Shown: positions 1 to 8,276, numbered from the stretch's first letter. The stretch: 21,110 bases of DNA from Moraxellaceae bacterium (GCA_003543245.1 DPJB01000036.1:1-21110); one strand, 5' to 3'. Notes: generated by a model not told the origin, from the sequence alone. Numbers and translations are program-made.

Positions 1-1193
1 TCGTCATTGGCATCGGCAATCGAGCCGGGACGCAGGCCGTCGCCAAGACTGAAGGACACGTCATAGGCCTTCATGATTTCGCAGATGTCTTCAAAATGCG
101 TGTACAGGAAGTTTTCCTGGTGATGCGCCAGGCACCACTTGGCCATGATGGAACCACCACGCGAGACAATGCCGGTCACACGCTTGGCAGTGAGCGGCAC
201 ATGACGCAGCAGCACGCCGGCATGAATGGTGAAGTAGTCGACACCCTGCTCGGCCTGTTCGATCAGAGTGTCGCGAAAGATTTCCCAGGTCAGGTCTTCC
301 GCCACACCATCCACTTTCTCCAGTGCCTGGTAAATCGGCACGGTACCGATTGGCACGGGTGAGTTACGCAGGATCCATTCACGCGTTTCGTGAATGTTCT
401 TGCCGGTGGAGAGATCCATGACCGTATCGGCACCCCAGCGGATCGACCACGTCATCTTTTCCACTTCTTCCTCGATGGAAGATGCCAGCGCCGAGTTGCC
501 AAGGTTACCGTTGATCTTCACCAGGAAGTTACGACCGATAATCATCGGCTCCAGCTCAACGTGGTTGATGTTGGCAGGAATGATGGCACGGCCGCGGGCG
601 ACTTCACTGCGCACGAACTCTGCCGTGATTTCTTTCGGCAGGGATGCACCAAAGCTTTGCCCCGGATGTTGCTGCGCGAGCAGGCCGGCGGCACGCGCTT
701 CCTGCAGCTTCATGTTCTCGCGCAAGGCAATGTATTCCATTTCCGGCGTTATGATGCCGCGCTTCGCATAATGCATCTGCGAAACATTGGCTCCTGCCTT
801 GGCACGACGCGGGGCACTCAGGTGCGCAAACCGCAAATGTGCCAGCGCCGGATCATGCAGGCGGTCATTGCCATAGGCAGAACTGAGTCCACTCAGTATT
901 TCAGTATCGCCACGCTCTTCAATCCACTTGCCGCGCACGTTGGGCAAGCCCTGACGGATATCAATCTTCACTGCGGGATCGGTATACGGACCAGAGGTGT
1001 CATAAATGAGTACCGGCGCATTCTTTTCTCCGCCCAGGCCGGTTGGGGTATCGGTCAGCGTGACTTCGCGCATGGGAACGCGAATATCGGGGCGCGAGCC
1101 CTCGACATAAACCTTGCGCGAGGCCGGAAACGGAGCAAGGGCGGCACTGTCAACGCGAGCGGATTGACTGAGGGTCTGTTCAGGCGCGGTCAT
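1..1193 (-). CDS. thiC: Phosphomethylpyrimidine synthase ThiC (N-terminal part, runs off the window)
   Basis: ThiC is the radical-SAM enzyme that converts aminoimidazole ribotide to hydroxymethylpyrimidine phosphate in thiamine synthesis, in the cytoplasm. Translating the reverse strand from the ATG at 1193 gives 397 codons with clear ThiC landmarks: SRKVYVEGSRPDIRVPMRE near the start, YDTSGPYTDP, RRAKAGANVSQMHYA, GRAIIPANINH, GNLGNSALASSIEEEV, DLSTGKNIHETREWILRNSP and SRGGSIMAKWCLAHH. The text is nearly that of Pseudomonas ThiC. The C-terminal third, with the CxxCxxxxC cluster motif, lies outside the window. The N-terminus before FPASRKV is only about 22 residues, a little shorter than in E. 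coli. No good Shine-Dalgarno precedes the ATG, so the exact start is less certain than the identity. It is divergent from tolC. Confidence 0.97.
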   Translation of the reverse strand, partial: MTAPEQTLSQSARVDSAALAPFPASRKVYVEGSRPDIRVPMREVTLTDTPTGLGGEKNAPVLIYDTSGPYTDPAVKIDIRQGLPNVRGKWIEERGDTEILSGLSSAYGNDRLHDPALAHLRFAHLSAPRRAKAGANVSQMHYAKRGIITPEMEYIALRENMKLQEARAAGLLAQQHPGQSFGASLPKEITAEFVRSEVARGRAIIPANINHVELEPMIIGRNFLVKINGNLGNSALASSIEEEVEKMTWSIRWGADTVMDLSTGKNIHETREWILRNSPVPIGTVPIYQALEKVDGVAEDLTWEIFRDTLIEQAEQGVDYFTIHAGVLLRHVPLTAKRVTGIVSRGGSIMAKWCLAHHQENFLYTHFEDICEIMKAYDVSFSLGDGLRPGSIADAND

Positions 1194-1283
1194 GAGACTG
1201 GATATCCGGGGGACAACAAAGACAAAGAAACCACCATGCGGCAGGGCTGGACAGCACTAGCGGCAGGTGGTCGGCAGACACCC

Positions 1284-1313
1284 ACTATAACGATCCCCCA
1301 TGGGGTCGGGCAA
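1284..1313 (-). promoter_or_regulatory. Possible sigma70-type promoter for thiC
   Basis: On the minus strand TTGCCC (1313-1308) and TATAGT (1289-1284) are separated by 18 nt. The spacer carries the palindrome CCCCATGGGG. This would give a leader of about 80 nt before the thiC ATG. No THI-box (TPP riboswitch) motif was recognised in that leader. The call rests on motif matching by eye only. Confidence 0.3.
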
Positions 1314-1413
1314 GGCAACGGTTATGCAATAAAGCCATTGAAAACATGGGGATTTGCCGGCTCAGGTACACAGTTTTGCTACCATTCTGGCCGGTATCGC
1401 ACAAGCCCCGTGC

Positions 1414-1442
1414 TTGCGTTAAAACAATCGAGGGCATAACCT
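1414..1442 (+). promoter_or_regulatory. Possible promoter for tolC
   Basis: TTGCGT (1414-1419) and TAACCT (1437-1442) are 17 nt apart, about 28 bp upstream of the tolC ATG at 1470. The -10 is a weak match. The spacer is AT-rich just downstream (1441-1458), which fits a promoter region. Confidence 0.25.
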
Positions 1443-1469
1443 CAAAACCCTATTTTTTTGCACATACCG

Positions 1470-2909
1470 ATGAGTATCTTTTCTATGCGCATCCGTCCCG
1501 TGCTTTCCGGCCTTGCCCTGGCCCTCGGAATGGCTCACTCCCCTGTTTTTGCTCTGGACCTGTCTGAGGCATATGCCAAGGCCCAGAAGAATGATCCGCG
1601 CTGGTCAGCAGCACGCAACAACTACGAGGCGGAGCAACAGTCCGTCACTATCGGGCGTGGCGCCTTGCTGCCCAGCCTGGCAGCATACGGCAGCTTCTCG
1701 GAAAACGAGTTTGAGTCCGACCTCGGAACAGCTGCCAACACTGATTTCGAAAGCACCCAGTATGGTGCCAAGCTGACCCAACCACTCTTCCGGGCCGATG
1801 CCTGGTATGGCTATCAGCGATCAAAGGCCATTGGCTCACAAGCCGAAGCCACCTTGCGCAGCCAGGAGCAGGAACTCGCCCTGCGCGTCTCCCAGGCCTA
1901 CTTTGCAGTGCTCAGCGCCCAGGAAACCCTGGCCTATGCCCAGGCCGAAGAAGCCGCTTTCGGACGCCAGCAGGATCAGGCCCAGCAGCGCTTTGATGTT
2001 GGCCTGATTGCCATCACCGATGTGCTGGAAGCCCGGGCGGCCAGCGATGGTGCCCGCGCCAACCGTATCGCGGCCGAAGCCGCGCTGAGTTCGACCCAGG
2101 AAAACCTGAGTGCGATCATTGGCGAGGCTCCGGGACGTCTTGCTCCCCTCAAGGGCGATGCCATCTTTGTCAAACCGGTACCCGCCGACCCGGATGCCTG
2201 GGCCAAACTGGCCAAGGAACGCAACCCGGACCTGCAAGCCGCCATGCAGACCTACAACACGTCCCGGGCTGCCAGCCGTGAAGCACGCTCGGGCCACCTG
2301 CCCACCGTTGACCTGTTCGGCAGCTACAACGACACCGACTATGATGTGACTGCAAGCAACCCTCTGGCGGGCAGCAGCTTTACCACCCAGAACGGAGCTA
2401 CCACCAGCTTTGGCGTCGAGGCCAACTGGCTGCTGTTTGCCGGTGGCCGTACGTATGCCGCCAGCAAGCAGGCCAGCTACCGCGAAGCCGCTGCACAGGA
2501 CCAGCTGACCGCAACAGAGCGCCTGGTGGTCAACAATGCCCGCACGGCCTACCTGAATGTGGCAGCTGACGCTTACCGCGTAGAGGCCCGCAAACAGGCA
2601 GTGGCATCAAATGAGTCCTCACTGGCCGCCGTGCAGGCCGGATACGAGGTTGGCACCCGCAACATTGTGGACGTCCTGCTGACACAGCGTGTGCTCTATG
2701 CCGCCAAACGTGACTATGCCGATGCCCGCTACGACTATGTCATCAACAGTCTTCGCCTGAAGTCTGCCAGTGGCCAGTTGTCCGAAGTGGACATCAGGGA
2801 GCTGAATGGCTGGCTGGACCCGAATGCCAGCATTGTTGGAGCTCCGGAAAAATACCTGGACACGCCACCAACGCCACCAACACCTGCACCGTCAGCAGGC
2901 AAGCGCTGA
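1470..2909 (+). CDS. tolC: TolC family outer-membrane efflux channel
   Basis: TolC forms the trimeric outer-membrane channel and periplasmic tunnel used by RND and ABC efflux pumps and by type I secretion. The 479-residue product has an N-terminal signal peptide ending at about VFA (residue 28), followed by LDLSEAYAKAQKNDP, then two repeated outer-membrane efflux (OEP) halves. QRFDVGLIAITDVLEARA (first half) and AGYEVGTRNIVDVLLTQRVLYAAKRDYADARYDY (second half) match E. coli TolC closely. The C-terminus ends in a proline-rich tail with repeated PPT units. The open frame extends 12 nt upstream to a TTG at 1458, but ATG 1470 is preferred. ATG 1485 (474 aa, starting MRIRPVLSG) is equally possible and gives the more usual signal peptide, with GATGAG upstream. 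The gene stands alone and is followed by a strong terminator. Confidence 0.95.
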   Translation: MSIFSMRIRPVLSGLALALGMAHSPVFALDLSEAYAKAQKNDPRWSAARNNYEAEQQSVTIGRGALLPSLAAYGSFSENEFESDLGTAANTDFESTQYGAKLTQPLFRADAWYGYQRSKAIGSQAEATLRSQEQELALRVSQAYFAVLSAQETLAYAQAEEAAFGRQQDQAQQRFDVGLIAITDVLEARAASDGARANRIAAEAALSSTQENLSAIIGEAPGRLAPLKGDAIFVKPVPADPDAWAKLAKERNPDLQAAMQTYNTSRAASREARSGHLPTVDLFGSYNDTDYDVTASNPLAGSSFTTQNGATTSFGVEANWLLFAGGRTYAASKQASYREAAAQDQLTATERLVVNNARTAYLNVAADAYRVEARKQAVASNESSLAAVQAGYEVGTRNIVDVLLTQRVLYAAKRDYADARYDYVINSLRLKSASGQLSEVDIRELNGWLDPNASIVGAPEKYLDTPPTPPTPAPSAGKR

Positions 2910-2913
2910 TTCA

Positions 2914-2958
2914 CACGCAATAAAAAAGGCCGCAGATTGCGGCCTTTTTTATTGCGTG
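2914..2958. terminator. Bidirectional intrinsic terminator, 21-bp perfect stem
   Basis: Positions 2914-2934 and 2938-2958 are perfect reverse complements around a 3-nt loop (GAT). The core is GGCCGCA/TGCGGCC, flanked by A6 on the left and T6 on the right, so each strand reads as a GC stem followed by a T-run. It lies 5 nt after the tolC stop and 1 nt beyond the rsmE stop codon (2960-2962), serving the two convergent transcripts. Confidence 0.95.
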
Positions 2959-2959
2959 C

Positions 2960-3670
2960 TCAGACATAAAGTCGCGCAACCAAGGCAGTGACGGCCGTCT
3001 CTACCCGCAATATCCTGGGGCCCAGATGCACTGCCTCGAAGCCTGCCTCCACCAGTTTCTCGATCTCGTAGGGAATAAATCCGCCCTCGGGCCCGATCGC
3101 CAGCGTCAGTGGCTGATTGAGTGCAACAGGACAATGCACTTCTGCGCCAGGGTGTGCCACATAACAGCGCGAGTTACGGCAAAGCATCGACAGCCGGTCT
3201 TCAACAAAGGGCTTGAACAATGGCTCGATCAGCACCTCGGGCAGCACCGTATCCCGTGACTGCTCCAGGCCCAGCACCAGTTGCTCGCGCACGGCATCAG
3301 GCTCCAGCCAGGGTGAATCCCAGAAGCTTTTTTCCACGCGATAGCTGTTCATCAGTACCAGACGGGAAACGCCCATGGCGGCCACTGTCTGCAGGATCCG
3401 CTTGAGCATTTTGGGGCGGGGAAGACTGAGCAGCAGCGTCAACGGCAACTTCTCAGGTGGTGCGGTATCCAGTACCGGACGCAGCACCAGCTCGTCACGG
3501 GACAGGGACACAATCTCACCGGTCCCCATCAAGCCTCCCAGCATTCCTAGCCGCAGGGTGTCGCCAGCCTTCGCACGGTGCACTTCCTGCACATGTTTCA
3601 GCCGACGCCCGGTCAGGCGCGCCAGTCCTGGCTCGGGGCAGTCGTCCGGCGTCAGCAGCAAAAGATTCAT
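2960..3670 (-). CDS. rsmE: 16S rRNA (uracil-1498-N3)-methyltransferase RsmE
   Basis: RsmE methylates N3 of U1498 in 16S rRNA of the 30S subunit, using SAM. The 236-aa product has the length of the family (E. coli about 243). It has an N-terminal PUA-like region (RRLKHVQEVHRAKAGD, residues 22-37). Its C-terminal SPOUT methyltransferase domain carries the trefoil-knot motifs LSLPRP (81-86), EQS (136-138), IGPEGG (192-197) and LGPRILRVETA (216-226). The start ATG at 3670-3668 overlaps the waaA stop by four bases (ATGA), which points to translational coupling. The pairing with waaA looks positional rather than functional. Confidence 0.96.
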   Translation of the reverse strand: MNLLLLTPDDCPEPGLARLTGRRLKHVQEVHRAKAGDTLRLGMLGGLMGTGEIVSLSRDELVLRPVLDTAPPEKLPLTLLLSLPRPKMLKRILQTVAAMGVSRLVLMNSYRVEKSFWDSPWLEPDAVREQLVLGLEQSRDTVLPEVLIEPLFKPFVEDRLSMLCRNSRCYVAHPGAEVHCPVALNQPLTLAIGPEGGFIPYEIEKLVEAGFEAVHLGPRILRVETAVTALVARLYV

Positions 3671-4962
3671 GAACGCATCTCCTGCTCGATCAGTGCCAGC
3701 TGGCGCGCCAACGCCCCACGATTGCGCGCCATCACGGCATGGCCCGCCGCAGCCTGGGCTTGCGCCACGGACGGCGAAGCAATCAGCCGCACCACAGCAT
3801 CGGCAAGCCGCTCCGAGGTCACCAGTTGCAACGCACCTGCCGCAACCAGCTCATCCGCAATTGTCTGGAAATTGAAAATGTGGGGGCCCGACAACGTGGG
3901 CACATCAAGGGCAATCGGCTCCAGCATGTTGTGGCCTCCCACCGGGACCAGCGAACCACCGACAAACGCAATATCCGACAGTGCATACCAGAGCAGCAGT
4001 TCGCCCATGGTGTCGCCCAGAAACACCTGTGTTCCGGCAATCACGTCTTCCTGCTGGCTGCGCCGCCTGAGGGTGCATCCATGCTCGCGCACCAGTCTGG
4101 CCACACTGTCAAAACGTTCGGGATGTCGTGGTACCAGAATCAGCAGGGCATCCGGGCGCAGTTCGCGCACCTGCGCAAACGCTGACAATACAATGCTGTC
4201 TTCGCCTTCATGGGTACTGGCTGCCACCAGCACCGGGCGACCGGCAAGCTGCCAGCGCTGGCGCAACTCTTCCGCCTGTCCCTTCAGTACATCGGGTGGC
4301 GCAATGTCAAACTTGAGACTGCCTGTGACATCCACCTTTCCTGCATCCACCCCAAGACCCGTAAAACGGCTCGCGGTCGCTTCATCCTGAGCTGCAATCC
4401 GTGAAAGGTGCTGCAGCACCGGCCGGGTCAGCCAGCCAACCCTTGCATATCCGCGCGCCGAACGGGCAGAAAGACGGGCATTCACCAGAACCACCGGGAC
4501 GCCGCGTGCCTGTGCCGATACCAGCATGTTGGGCCACAGCTCGGTCTCCATGATGACCAGTACCCGTGGTCTCACCTTGCGCAGAAACAGGCCCCAGGCC
4601 CAGGGCAGGTCATAGGGGGCATAGCAATGATTGACCTTGTTGCCCCAGAGCGCCTGCACACGAGCCGAGCCGGTGGGTGTCATGGTCGTCACCAGTACCG
4701 GCTCGTCCGGATGCGCCTCACGCCAGGCATTGATCAGCGGGGCGGCGGCAAGGGTCTCCCCCACCGAGACGGCATGCACCCAGAGACCGCCCTGCTGGAG
4801 CGGCACATCAAGACCAAAACGCTCACGCCAGCGCAGGCGATATTCCGGCGCGCGCAGCCCCTTCCAGAGCAGCCTCAGGACGACCAGAGGCAACAGCAGG
4901 TGGAAAAGAATGTTGTAAAGAAAACGGGCCACAGTTCGTATCGCCGGATAGAATGCGTGCAT
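3667..4962 (-). CDS. waaA: Kdo transferase WaaA (KdtA)
   Basis: WaaA is a GT30 glycosyltransferase at the inner face of the cytoplasmic membrane. It adds Kdo from CMP-Kdo to lipid IVA, the first step of LPS core assembly. The 431-aa product from ATG 4962 begins with a membrane-associated segment (residues 14-30), then HAVSVGET (63-70; Glu69 corresponds to the catalytic Glu60 of E. coli), TTMTPTGSARV (92-102), METELWPN, NARLSARSARGYA, VTGSLKFD, STHEGEDS, VPRHPERF, GDTMGELLLWY and FVGGSLVPVGGHN. All of these are hallmarks of the family. The open frame runs 41 codons further upstream, to 5085, but that part overlaps the divergent FAD gene and has no family match. The Shine-Dalgarno is weak. It is co-transcribed with rsmE. 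Confidence 0.97.
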   Translation of the reverse strand: MHAFYPAIRTVARFLYNILFHLLLPLVVLRLLWKGLRAPEYRLRWRERFGLDVPLQQGGLWVHAVSVGETLAAAPLINAWREAHPDEPVLVTTMTPTGSARVQALWGNKVNHCYAPYDLPWAWGLFLRKVRPRVLVIMETELWPNMLVSAQARGVPVVLVNARLSARSARGYARVGWLTRPVLQHLSRIAAQDEATASRFTGLGVDAGKVDVTGSLKFDIAPPDVLKGQAEELRQRWQLAGRPVLVAASTHEGEDSIVLSAFAQVRELRPDALLILVPRHPERFDSVARLVREHGCTLRRRSQQEDVIAGTQVFLGDTMGELLLWYALSDIAFVGGSLVPVGGHNMLEPIALDVPTLSGPHIFNFQTIADELVAAGALQLVTSERLADAVVRLIASPSVAQAQAAAGHAVMARNRGALARQLALIEQEMRS

Positions 4963-5020
4963 TGTAACGGAAGCGGCGCCAACTGGCTGGCCAACCTCAA
5001 CTCGAATAGACTTTCCTGCC

Positions 5021-6220
5021 ATGCGTACCATAGAAACGGACATTCTCATTTTTGGCGGCGGTATCGCCGGCCTCTGGCTGCTCAACCGGCTGCGTGCCGC
5101 CGGCTACAGCGTGCTCCTGCTGGAGCAGGACAAGCTGGGGGGCCATGAAACCCTCAACGCCAACGGCATCATTCATGGCGGCCTCAAGTTCGGCCTGAGC
5201 GCCATGCTGCGCGACATTGAAGACCTCGACGACATGCCTGCACTCTGGCGCGACTGCCTGCGTGACCGGGGCGATGTCAGTCTGGGTGGCGTACGCGTCC
5301 TGTCCGAGCATCAGTACCTGTGGTCAGAGCCCAGCCTGGCCGCGCGTGCAACCACCTACTTCGCATCCCGTCTGATCAGCAGCCAGGTAGAGTCCGTCGA
5401 GGGCAGCGCCAGACCAGACTCATTCCAGGATCCCGCCTTCGAAGGCAGTGTGTACCAGCTCTCGGACCTCGTGATCGACATTCCGTCCCTGATACAAAAG
5501 CTGGCCGGCCCGCACAAGAACTGCATCTACAAGATCAGCCAGCAGAACTGCCATCTGGAAACGGATGACCGGCACAATACGACAGCCGTTTTCATCACGG
5601 CAGCCGGCATGGAGCCACTGCGCATTCACCCGCGCCGCGTCATCCTTGCCGGTGGCCGTGGCAATCAGGCCTTGCTTGAGGACCTGGGCCTGCGCGAGCC
5701 GCCGATGGAGCGACGCCCCGCGCACATGGTCCTGCTCAAGCGCGCGCAATTACCACCCGTTTACGCACACTGCCTCGGTAGCAGCACCCGGCCGCGCCTG
5801 ACCATAACCAGCCACCCGACCAGAGACGGGGAATGGGTCTGGTATCTGGGGGGCGAACTGGCCGATGAAGGCGCCCAGCGTGATGACCGCCTGCAGATCG
5901 AACATGCCCAGCGCGAACTCAAGGAGCTGCTGCCCTGGCTTGACCTGCGTGGCGCCCGCTACAAGACCCTCAAGATCGACCGCATCCTGCCAGCCGGCGA
6001 ACAGAGACTGTTCAAACCGGACAATGCATTCATGGAGATCCGGGGCAACAACATGGTGGTGTGGCCCTGCAAGATGACGCTAGCTCCCAACCTTGGCCGC
6101 CAGGTGCTCGCCCAACTGGAAAAAGAGGGAGTAAAGCCGGAACATCCTCCGCTGGAGGAAGCACTGCCGCTGCTCTACCCGGAAACCGGGCAGCCTGCAT
6201 GGGAAACCCTTTTCGACTGA
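5021..6220 (+). CDS. FAD-dependent oxidoreductase of the DAO/GlpD type, LPS-locus associated
   Basis: The 399-aa product is a flavoprotein with an N-terminal Rossmann fold for FAD: DILIFGGGIAGLWLLNRL (GxGxxG at 12-17) and the ribose-binding acid in LLLEQ (Glu35). These are followed by the NGIIHGGLKFG loop typical of DAO/GlpD-like enzymes. No signal peptide is present, so it is cytoplasmic or peripheral to the membrane. The substrate is not known. From memory, Pseudomonas carries a similar protein beside waaA (PA4991), also uncharacterised. It starts 58 bp from the divergent waaA ATG and is the first gene of a six-gene plus-strand run. Its TGA overlaps the next ATG (TGATG). An oxidation of glycerol phosphate, a hydroxy acid or a sugar is conceivable but unproven. 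Confidence 0.85.
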   Translation: MRTIETDILIFGGGIAGLWLLNRLRAAGYSVLLLEQDKLGGHETLNANGIIHGGLKFGLSAMLRDIEDLDDMPALWRDCLRDRGDVSLGGVRVLSEHQYLWSEPSLAARATTYFASRLISSQVESVEGSARPDSFQDPAFEGSVYQLSDLVIDIPSLIQKLAGPHKNCIYKISQQNCHLETDDRHNTTAVFITAAGMEPLRIHPRRVILAGGRGNQALLEDLGLREPPMERRPAHMVLLKRAQLPPVYAHCLGSSTRPRLTITSHPTRDGEWVWYLGGELADEGAQRDDRLQIEHAQRELKELLPWLDLRGARYKTLKIDRILPAGEQRLFKPDNAFMEIRGNNMVVWPCKMTLAPNLGRQVLAQLEKEGVKPEHPPLEEALPLLYPETGQPAWETLFD

Positions 6221-7161
6221 TGACGCCTCCCGACTTCAGCAAAGCGCTGCTAGCCCCCAGATACTGGGCGGCATGGCTGCTCACAGGAATATTCTGGTTC
6301 ATGGCCAAGCTGCCATGGGGCATGCAACGCCGTCTCGGTGCCGGGCTGGGATGGCTGGCATGGCATGTCATCCCGCAACGCCGCAACGACACCCGCATCA
6401 ATCTGGGCCTGTGCTTTCCTGAGCTGGACGAGAGCGCGCGGGAAATCATGGCGCGCGATACGTTTCGTAATGCCGGCATCGGCGTTTTCGAAACCGCCAA
6501 CGCCTGGTTCCGCAACCCCGAGTACTATCGTCACCGTATCTCCTTCGAGGGGCTTGAGCATCTGCGCGCCATGGAGCAGCGAGGCAAAGGCATTTTGTTG
6601 CTGGGTGCGCATTACAGCCTGCTCGATCTGGGCGCGGCCATGGCGTCGCTGCACTTCAAGGTGGACACGGTTTACCGTCCGCAGAAAAATGCCGCGTTTG
6701 AATACATGATGACCAGCCGCCGCCTGCGTTATCACCAGTGGACGATCCCCTATCGCGACATGCGCCTGCTGATAAAAGCCCTCAAGAGCAGCCATATTGT
6801 CTGGTATACCCCGGATCAGGATTTCGGACGCAAGCACAGCGTCTTTGCACCGTTCTTTGGTGTACCCGCCGCCACCATCACCACACCCGCAAGGCTGGCA
6901 CAGGTCAATGATTCCGCAGTGATGCTCATCCAGTTCTGCCGCGACGGAGACACGGAAAACTATCGCTATGTCATCACCCCCGCCCTGACCAATTACCCTG
7001 GCGGCGATGATGTTGCCGATGCCACCCGCATCAATCACGAGCTGGAGCAACTCATCCGGCGTGCGCCCACGCAATACATGTGGTCTCACCGCCGTTTCAA
7101 GACCAGGCCTCCGGGTGAGCCGCACCTTTACGAAGAAAAGAAGAAATGGAAAAAACGCTGA
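6220..7161 (+). CDS. LpxL/HtrB-family lipid A acyltransferase
   Basis: This family transfers secondary acyl chains (laurate or myristate) from acyl-ACP to Kdo2-lipid IVA at the inner membrane. The 313-aa product matches family length (E. coli LpxL 306). It has an N-terminal hydrophobic segment (about 16-30), NTR-like residues NDTRINLGLCFPEL, the catalytic HX4D dyad in GAHYSLLD (His131, Asp136), VYRPQKN, and a C-terminal PTQYMWSHRRFKTRPPG block. The ATG at 6220 overlaps the upstream stop (TGATG). An in-frame ATG at 6199 (seven residues longer) is possible, and neither start has a clear Shine-Dalgarno. Which acyl chain and position it serves cannot be read from sequence. A lauroyltransferase role is the default guess. 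Confidence 0.9.
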   Translation: MTPPDFSKALLAPRYWAAWLLTGIFWFMAKLPWGMQRRLGAGLGWLAWHVIPQRRNDTRINLGLCFPELDESAREIMARDTFRNAGIGVFETANAWFRNPEYYRHRISFEGLEHLRAMEQRGKGILLLGAHYSLLDLGAAMASLHFKVDTVYRPQKNAAFEYMMTSRRLRYHQWTIPYRDMRLLIKALKSSHIVWYTPDQDFGRKHSVFAPFFGVPAATITTPARLAQVNDSAVMLIQFCRDGDTENYRYVITPALTNYPGGDDVADATRINHELEQLIRRAPTQYMWSHRRFKTRPPGEPHLYEEKKKWKKR

Positions 7162-8276
7162 CTGTCGTGCAGACGCTGCCTGCCCTGCACTCTGGCGGCG
7201 TTGAGCGGGGCACCCTGGAAATTGCCCGTGCCCTTGTGGCAGCAGGCCACCGCTCGATTGTCATCTCCAGTGGCGGACGTCTTGTCGACCAACTGGTGCG
7301 GGAAGGCAGTGAGCACATCACCCTGCCTGTTCACAGGAAGTCCCTGTTCAGCCTGCTGCAGGTGCGTCCGTTCAGGCGTCTTCTTGAAGACATCAGGCCT
7401 GACATCGTGCATGCACGCTCACGCATTCCCGCATGGATTGCCTGGCTGGCACTGCGCGGCATGAACCCGGCAACACGCCCGCATTTTGTCACAACGGTTC
7501 ACGGGCTTTATTCGGTCAGTCCCTATAGCGCCATCATGGCCAGGGGCGAACGTGTGATCGCCGTGTCGGAAACCGTCCGCCAGTACATCCTGCAGCACTA
7601 CCACGCGTGCCAGCCCGACAGCATCAGACTGATATACCGTGGCGTGGACCCGTCTGAATTCCCTTACGGTTACCAGCCCACTGCCGAATGGCGGCAACAA
7701 TGGCAGGCACGTTTTCCTCAGCTAACCAACAAGAAGGTCCTCACGCTGCCCGGGCGCATTACCAGACTCAAGGGCCACGAAGCCTTCATCAGCCTGATTG
7801 GTCAGCTTAAAGCGGAAGGACTTGCCGTACATGGTGTGATTGTTGGTGGCGCCGAGGAGAAAAAGCAGGACTACCTTGCCGAGCTGCATCAACTGGTCGC
7901 CCGACACAACCTTGCCGATGACATCACCTTTACCGGATTGCGCAACGATATTCGCGACATTTTTGCCGTCAGTGATCTCGTCTTTTCACTCTCCAGCAAA
8001 CCCGAATCGTTTGGCCGTACTGTACTGGAAGCATTAAGACTGGGACGGCCTGTCATTGCCTGGGACAAGGGTGGAGCAGGAGAGATTCTGGCCCGGTTAT
8101 GGCCAGAGGGACTGATCCCCGATCAGGATACAGACAGGCTGGGCAGTCAGGCACGGCAACTCTTACTGGGCACGCGCCAGGTTCCCGAGAGCAACAGTTT
8201 CCTTCTGGAAACGATGTGCAGGGAAACACTTGCCGTGTACGAGGACCTTGCCAGTCATCCGGGTAAATCGTCATGA
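7146..8276 (+). CDS. Glycosyltransferase, GT4 family (GT-B fold)
   Basis: The 376-aa product has the two GT-B domains. The N-terminal acceptor domain has the loop HSGGVERGTLEIARAL (15-30), typical of GT4 enzymes. The C-terminal nucleotide-sugar domain has LPGRITRLKGHE (201-212, with the phosphate-contacting Arg/Lys), VIVGGAEEK, FTGLRNDIRDIFAVSDL, and the EX7E motif in PESFGRTVLEA (Glu287, Glu295). It should act in the cytoplasm on LPS core or a lipid-linked glycan. Donor and acceptor are not determinable. It overlaps the acyltransferase gene by 16 bp and the following gene by 4 bp (ATGA), so it is firmly part of the operon. Confidence 0.92.
   Translation: MEKTLTVVQTLPALHSGGVERGTLEIARALVAAGHRSIVISSGGRLVDQLVREGSEHITLPVHRKSLFSLLQVRPFRRLLEDIRPDIVHARSRIPAWIAWLALRGMNPATRPHFVTTVHGLYSVSPYSAIMARGERVIAVSETVRQYILQHYHACQPDSIRLIYRGVDPSEFPYGYQPTAEWRQQWQARFPQLTNKKVLTLPGRITRLKGHEAFISLIGQLKAEGLAVHGVIVGGAEEKKQDYLAELHQLVARHNLADDITFTGLRNDIRDIFAVSDLVFSLSSKPESFGRTVLEALRLGRPVIAWDKGGAGEILARLWPEGLIPDQDTDRLGSQARQLLLGTRQVPESNSFLLETMCRETLAVYEDLASHPGKSS

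Noticed and set aside
1230..1271. ACCACC/GGTGGT inverted repeat and GCGGCAGG direct repeat in the thiC leader
   Set aside because: The arms are short, the loop is 30 nt and there is no match to a known riboswitch. It is most likely chance in a GC-rich leader.
390..1439. Long plus-strand open frame (349 codons) opposite thiC
   Set aside because: The complementary strand encodes unmistakable ThiC. The product of this frame has no family features and is a shadow frame in GC-rich coding DNA.
1458..1469. TTG start for tolC
   Set aside because: It would place charged and polar residues ahead of the signal peptide with no ribosome-binding site. The ATG at 1470 or 1485 fits better.
2850..2909. Repeated PPT codons at the end of tolC
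   Set aside because: A short proline-rich tail at the C-terminus is variable and common in TolC proteins, and not a notable repeat array.
4963..5085. 41-codon upstream extension of waaA
   Set aside because: It overlaps the divergent FAD oxidoreductase start and has no resemblance to Kdo transferases. The family N-terminus aligns with the ATG at 4962.
6250..7125. Minus-strand open frame (291 codons) inside the acyltransferase gene
   Set aside because: It lies wholly opposite a gene with the HX4D acyltransferase motif. No motif or context supports it.
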